10,292 nt of DNA from CAYUST01 sp041908765 (GTDB taxonomy: Bacteria > Patescibacteriota > Gracilibacteria > Absconditabacterales > Absconditicoccaceae): assembly GCA_041908765.1 (NCBI GenBank), contig JAYREU010000068.1:1-10292 (forward strand). Reading direction: 5' to 3'. The notes beneath the pieces were generated by a model that did not search any database, had not been told where the DNA came from, and saw only the letters and a program-made list of their open reading frames with translations. The position numbers and the translations under genes were made by a program. Of the stretch, positions 6,745 through 10,292 are shown in pieces. Numbering within the stretch: position 1 is the first letter of the stretch; every line of letters begins with the position of its first letter.

Positions 6745-8034
6745 TTAGTCTTGCAATGATAAATCTGCTCACAACGATCTAAATTGTTCTACGAAATTTG
6801 GAAAGCGACGAAAGAGAGGAGTGATAGCATTGATTTTTGTGGTTCATTCAGCTGCTAGTGCTGCGAGCAACAGCGCATACGACGCTTGGATAATATCACT
6901 GCACACAATATTTGCTCACTTCCACTGTGTGGGACCAAATGTAATAATTCTATGGGGATCAGCCATCACGGTACGTCCTTTCATCTTTGCAAGTTCTTCG
7001 ATGAAAAACCATGCATATTCATAGCCGATATTCATGAAAATTGCAGAACCTTCACATGACAAGGCAGTTACTGCAAACGTATGAATAATATCCATCGGCA
7101 ACATAGGCCATGGTTGTGCTCTTACCATCAGCAAATCACCTTTCAAGGTCTTTTCTATCTGACGTGATTGTTTCGCTGGGACGAAAATAGTATCTTTCTC
7201 TTTGTCGACAATCGTGCTAATTCACAATTTCCTATATGTTTCAAGCATCAAATCCATATGCGCAGTGACAGCTTGTTCGATGGTAACCTCTCCTCACGTC
7301 ATCGCAGCTGCAGCTATAAATCCAGCTACATCCAAATGATCAGAGATAACTGTCCACTCACATCCATGCAATGAACTAACTCACGTGATGCGCAATAAAT
7401 TAGATCAAATACCCTCTATCTGCGCTCCCATTGCTACCAACATATTGCACAGATCCTGGGTGTGAGGTTCACATGCAGCGTTGTATATAATAGTTGTCCC
7501 AGGTGTTTTGACAGCTAGTAAGATAAGATTCTCCGTCCCTGTCACCGATGGTTCTCGACTCCATACGGTCGATGCATGCAGTTGCGTTGCTTCGAAACCA
7601 TACATACCTCCTTGATGCGTAAACTTCGCACCCATCTTTTCCATATTACCCACGAACGCATCGAGAGGACGTGTGCCGAGCTTACAGCCTTGGGGAGTTG
7701 GCATCATCGCTTTACCAAATCTCACGAGCAGGGGTCACAAAAACATCACGGATGCTTTCATCTTGTCACTCAAGACAGGATCTATTTCATATGAGTTCAC
7801 GCCCTTGGCATTGATTTTGATCGTATGCTCATCCAATCGCTCATACGTTCCACCAAGCAATGCCAAAATTTCCAACATATAACCGACATCAGAGGTCTTT
7901 GGCGTATTGTGAATAATAATATCTTCGTCGGTCAACAAACACGCTGGGATCAGTTTGATGATGCTATTTTTGTTGGGGACAGGACGTACGGTTCCTTTGA
8001 GCGGTTTTCCTCCATTGATAATCAACTGGGTCAT
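6745..8034 (-). CDS. murA: Divergent MurA-family enolpyruvyl transferase
   Basis: MurA transfers enolpyruvate from PEP to UDP-GlcNAc, the first committed step of peptidoglycan synthesis. The 429-residue product reads through eight UGA codons (residues 100, 210, 218, 247, 271, 373, 397, 422) and has normal MurA length. K22-N23 in the N-terminal GAKN-like motif, C117 (PQGCKLG, the PEP-binding cysteine), the Arg of GTRPLD and D315 (LPMD, the catalytic Asp) are present. UGA supplies Gly in MFLGPL, GSNLL, MTGGEV and AEGTTKI. By eye, Arg residues that bind substrate in E. coli MurA look replaced: R91 by Lys (KASV), R331 and R397 by non-Arg residues. It may be a true but diverged MurA or a relative with another substrate. 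It is the first gene of the tight murA-unknown-alr block. TTGCAA plus a weak TATA-like box occur in the 64-nt gap before it. Confidence 0.88.
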
Positions 8035-8098
8035 GACTCATATATTGACTAAAACTCAAGAAGTTTATTTTTTTCAACTCCTTTTGCAACTGACGAAA

Positions 8099-9142
8099 TT
8101 AGACTATGTGCATTGGCTCCCAGTCGACCTTGAAGCCTCTTTTCATCACCTGCAAGCGATCCACACTCGAGCGCACAAATTCACGTATATCTGGTCCTCT
8201 AATAATCAAATGGTATCTAAATTTATTGTACATTTTGTAAATCAATGGTGGCGTGGAAGTGATAGAGATATCTTTCCAAGCAGGGTTTTGTTGTTGCAAG
8301 AAAAGTAGCTCTTGATAGAGTTTATGTACACTGGTATAGACACGTTGTTCGATTTCATGTTTGTACAACAAGACACACAGCTCTCCGTACGGTGGATATC
8401 CTCATGATTTTCTTTGTGCTCATTCCCATGCACGCATTCATGCAGTATCACCTTTGGCCACAAATTGCAACACTGGATGCTCTGGCGCATAGGTCTGCAA
8501 CAGGAAAGTAGAAGCCTGATATGCTTGTATCATCGTATGCAATGTACAAAATGTCTGTCGATTTGCTTGTCGATCAGGGATATAGAGACCCTGGTCTGCA
8601 GCAAGTACCACCACCAAATCTGCATCCACAGACTTTGCAGGAAAGTACAACAGCGATGTCCCAATCACGACCGGTGCATCTGCAAGTTGTTGGAGGAGAG
8701 TTGTCACCTTGCGGGGAGAGTTGGCCACCTCACGCTGAATAATCCCTGCTTGGATACCAAAGGTTTGTCCTATCCATTCAGCGACCTGCTGGACACCCAT
8801 TCCATACGCCTGCAGGGCAAATCCATGACACTGAACGCACGCTCACAGCGTTGGATATTGTTTCTTACACAAATGGCACATACCTACAAAATGCCCTTGA
8901 TGGTCTTTGTGATAGGCAATGGGCGCAGAGCAGTGATCGCACGTGGGAATATGTCCACAATCTTGGCATATCACTCCTGCTGCATATCACTTTTTGGGAG
9001 CGATGATGACGACGCGTTTGCCACTACGAAGCACCTTCGCTACTCCCTTTTCGACCAACCCAGAAAAACGACTTCCTTTCCATGGACGCATATCACACAA
9101 AAATATTTTCTTCTTCTCTTGCTCAAACTGAATATAATCCAT
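8099..9142 (-). CDS. PriA-derived protein lacking helicase motor lobe
   Basis: PriA is the replication-restart helicase, normally about 730 residues. This 347-residue product corresponds only to its second half. It reads through five UGA codons (residues 52, 100, 235, 241, 247) and ends at TAA. The zinc-binding insert is complete, with four CxxC pairs (C59/C62, C68/C71, C89/C92, C102/C105) followed by YGMGVQQV, like the YGxGTE of PriA. The C-terminal parts are recognisable (VVIGT, LLQTYAPEHPV, GGYPPYG). The N-terminal DNA-binding and ATPase lobe (Walker A, DEEH) is missing, helicase motif V is altered (GTSLLYFPAK) and motif VI (QVAGRAGR) is replaced by MIQAYQAS. It should not be an active helicase. 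Upstream of the ATG lies only repeat sequence. It is either a repurposed scaffold or a decaying gene. The many conserved residues and the open frame favour retention. Confidence 0.82.
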
Positions 9143-9309
9143 AAGAGAGAATGTAGCTATTTGGGAAAAGAAAGCTACACGTCATTCTGAACTTGAGCGT
9201 AGCGAAAGTGAAGAATCCAGGAGAACACTAACAAGACTGTGTCTCATACTGAGCGATAGCACTTGTCCCCTTTAGGGTGAAGTATCCAGGAAATTTTACT
9301 CTTCTTCCA
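9143..9309 (+). repeat. REP-like elements, copies B and C
   Basis: No gene is supported here. TGTAGCT/AGCTACA (9152-9179) forms a 7-bp hairpin just upstream of the PriA-like gene. A REP-like element runs from GTCATTCTGA (9181) to GAATCCAGGA (about 9222), containing GAGCGTAGCGAAAG. A diverged second copy (about 9243-9293) runs from CTCATACTGAGCG to GTATCCAGGA. An inverted relative lies at 3169-3210. No promoter for the PriA-like gene is obvious. Confidence 0.55.
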
Positions 9310-9338
9310 CTGCCGGGGTGGCCTCCTTTTTGGCATGA
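9310..9338 (+). repeat. 29-bp direct repeat, right copy
   Basis: Identical over 29 nt to positions 4-32. Here the sequence continues with ATCCACAG and cannot form the hairpin seen in the left copy, so the shared unit ends at this boundary. Confidence 0.8.
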
Positions 9339-9349
9339 TCCACAGTTTG

Positions 9350-9450
9350 TTTCCCCCCTGTCAAGGGGGGAGTATGGGGGGTTTTATTAAGCATGATGAA
9401 CGTATATAAAACCCCCTCTCGCTCCCCCTTGACAGGGGGAGGAGCGTTGG
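9350..9450. repeat. Palindromic MITE-like element, right copy
   Basis: This is the inverted counterpart of 295-401. The arm at 9408-9450 (AAAACCCCC to GCGTTGG) matches the reverse complement of 295-337 at 42 of 43 positions. The arm at about 9350-9385 matches the other left arm less closely. The two arms here can pair with each other around an AT-rich loop. It lies between the tag and PriA-like genes, both leftward, so it may also stop transcription from tag. Confidence 0.7.
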
Positions 9451-9559
9451 TTATCCCACTCCCAGAGGGTCCCAGTGAGGTTGCTTATGTCAGTGATGCT
9501 TTGTATGTTATTCCTGAAATTCACAGACTAGTGCGTTGCCGCATATGTACTCTCAACTC
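9451..9559. repeat. Diverged dispersed-repeat remnant
   Basis: No gene is supported. CCCAGAGGG-type sequence near 9461 and the stretch 9519-9541 (ATTCACAG to GTGCGTTGCCG) resemble 184-195 and 242-265 in the left flank. The pyrimidine-rich run at about 9549-9584 (TCAACTCTTAACTC) resembles the run at 3441-3470 next to the M16 stop. Confidence 0.45.
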
Positions 9560-10138
9560 TTAACTCTTATTTCTCAATTCTTTCCACCTAAAACAGCTCA
9601 TCAGGTGATCATTGATCTGACCGGTGGCTTGGAGATGCGCATAGATAATAGTAGATCAGACAAATTTCATGCCACGTTTTTTGAGATCAGTAGAAATAGT
9701 ATCTGAGAGAGGAGAAGTAGCGACATAGTCTTGCATAGTTTGGTGTTTGTTGGTGACCACTTGGTGGTCCGTAAATCATCGTATGTAGTTGCTGAACGAC
9801 CCGAACTCTTTTTGAATTTCTAAAAAAACACGTGCATTGGTGATAGCTGCAGTAATCTTAGCTCTATTTCTGATGATACCCTCATCGAGCATGAGTCTTT
9901 CGATATCTTCCTCAGTAAACTTGGCTACTTTTTTGGGATTTCGATTGGCAAAAGCTTTGCGATAGCCGTTTTGTCTTTTGAGGATCGTATATCGACTGAG
10001 TCCTGCCTGGGCTCATTCCAAAATCAAGAAAGCAAATTGTGTCGTATCATCTTTGACGGGTACTCACCACACCTGGTCATGATAGTCTATGTAAAGCTGA
10101 TCCTTGAGACATCGTGGACAACGGTTGGGTTGTGCCAT
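9560..10138 (-). CDS. tag: DNA-3-methyladenine glycosylase I
   Basis: Tag removes 3-methyladenine from alkylated DNA in base excision repair. The 192-residue product reads through four UGA codons (residues 25, 42, 121, 161), each at a Gly position (VWGVP, LEGAQAG, IRGF, FVGST). The zinc-snap ligands are in place: C7, H20, H178 and C182, matching E. coli C4, H17, H175 and C179 with a constant offset of three. Y19 and E41 match the base-pocket Y16 and E38, but the pocket Trp (W46) is Arg (R49, GLSRYTIL), which is unusual. KKRGMKFVG and GQINDH complete the fold. The last nine residues (RWKELRNKS) run into low-complexity repeat and may be added by loss of an earlier stop. AGGAG directly abuts the ATG. 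The gene starts 3 nt after the upstream TAG, so it is co-transcribed. Confidence 0.94.
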
Positions 10139-10141
10139 CTC

Positions 10142-10292
10142 CTAATACAAAATAAAGTACGTCGGCAAGTTCACTTCGGACTTATACCCAAATCCTTCTT
10201 TGGCAGACCACAATGCGGTAGAAGACCCACCATCTAGGTTGATGGCAGTCGTCGATTTGCCAAATGTTTTGAGTAAGTAAGCAGCTAGATCC
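10142..10292 (-). CDS. Phosphodiester glycosidase-like protein, C-terminal end
   Basis: Only the last 49 residues and the TAG stop are inside the window; the gene continues past the right edge. The motif AINLDGGSSTALW matches the family signature (A-[LI]-NLDGGGSS) of the NAGPA/DUF2233 phosphodiester glycosidase domain, found in secreted or exopolysaccharide-related bacterial proteins. The preceding LAAYLLKTFGKSTT and following region with LPTYFI are consistent with the end of that domain. One Gly of the usual GGGS is missing. The visible part has no UGA. The stop lies 3 nt before tag, with the Shine-Dalgarno of tag (AGGAG) overlapping this gene's last codons. The identification rests on one motif. 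Confidence 0.6.
   Translation of the reverse strand, partial: DLAAYLLKTFGKSTTAINLDGGSSTALWSAKEGFGYKSEVNLPTYFILY

Noticed and set aside
8414..9190. Long rightward frame of 258 codons
   Set aside because: It overlaps the PriA-like gene on the opposite strand, is rich in Cys/His/Ser without any family motif, and is an antisense shadow.
412..10138. Mass pseudogenisation or sequencing frameshifts
   Set aside because: The pieces join in the same frame with no indel, the interruptions are only UGA, never TAA or TAG, and the joined proteins carry intact catalytic motifs.
412..10138. UGA as tryptophan (code 4) or selenocysteine
   Set aside because: UGA sits at conserved Gly positions, not Trp or Cys ones, Trp is encoded by UGG in the same genes, and the number of sites is far too large for selenocysteine.
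1..10292. tRNA or rRNA genes
   Set aside because: No cloverleaf with a GGTTCRA T-arm or conserved rRNA stretch was found by eye in the intergenic regions; the tRNA-Gly(UCA) needed for code 25 must lie elsewhere.

Overview
The window most likely comes from a Candidate Phyla Radiation bacterium of the Gracilibacteria/Absconditabacteria (BD1-5/SR1) type, in which UGA is read as glycine (translation table 25). The evidence is in the sequence. Under the standard code almost every gene here is cut into two or more pieces by in-frame UGA. Reading UGA as Gly joins the pieces into eight uninterrupted genes, and I count 34 such UGA codons. Many fall on glycines that are conserved in well-known families: HFLEHMFFKG and EKRG in the M16 peptidase, NTGMHREG and RAG in alanine racemase, MFLGP and AEGTT in MurA, WGVP and LEGAQAG in Tag. 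All ten coding regions end in TAA (seven) or TAG (three), and none needs UGA as a stop. The two phyla cannot be told apart from this window.

Layout. Positions 1-411 are a repeat-rich flank. Leftward asnS (412-1701) lies behind a small basic protein of unknown function (1728-2072). A divergent promoter region (about 2094-2203) separates these from a rightward ArsR-like regulator (2204-2527), which ends in a clear terminator. Positions 2588-3457 hold no convincing protein gene. They contain two possible small-RNA units in tandem, a pair of ~54-nt repeats with inverted ends, a 21-nt tandem repeat and a nested hairpin. A leftward gene run follows, transcribed from high to low coordinates: a PriA-derived protein without the motor lobe (8099-9142), a divergent MurA (6745-8034), an unrecognised protein (5835-6743), alanine racemase (4706-5842) and an M16 zinc peptidase (3458-4681). 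Positions 9143-9559 are a second repeat-rich flank carrying an inverted copy of a ~105-bp palindromic element that also occurs at 295-401. The right end holds leftward tag (9560-10138) and the C-terminal end of a phosphodiester-glycosidase-like protein (10142 to the edge).

How the genes fit together. murA, the unknown gene and alr are tightly packed (1-nt gap, then an 8-nt overlap), as expected for one translationally coupled operon. MurA and Alr both supply peptidoglycan precursors, so the unknown protein between them may have a cell-envelope role; that is inference only. The M16 gene starts 24 nt after alr and may share the transcript. Recognisable Shine-Dalgarno sequences are nearly absent. 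Four possible promoters share a TTGCAA/TTGACT box, a 16-nt spacer and a TATA-like box.
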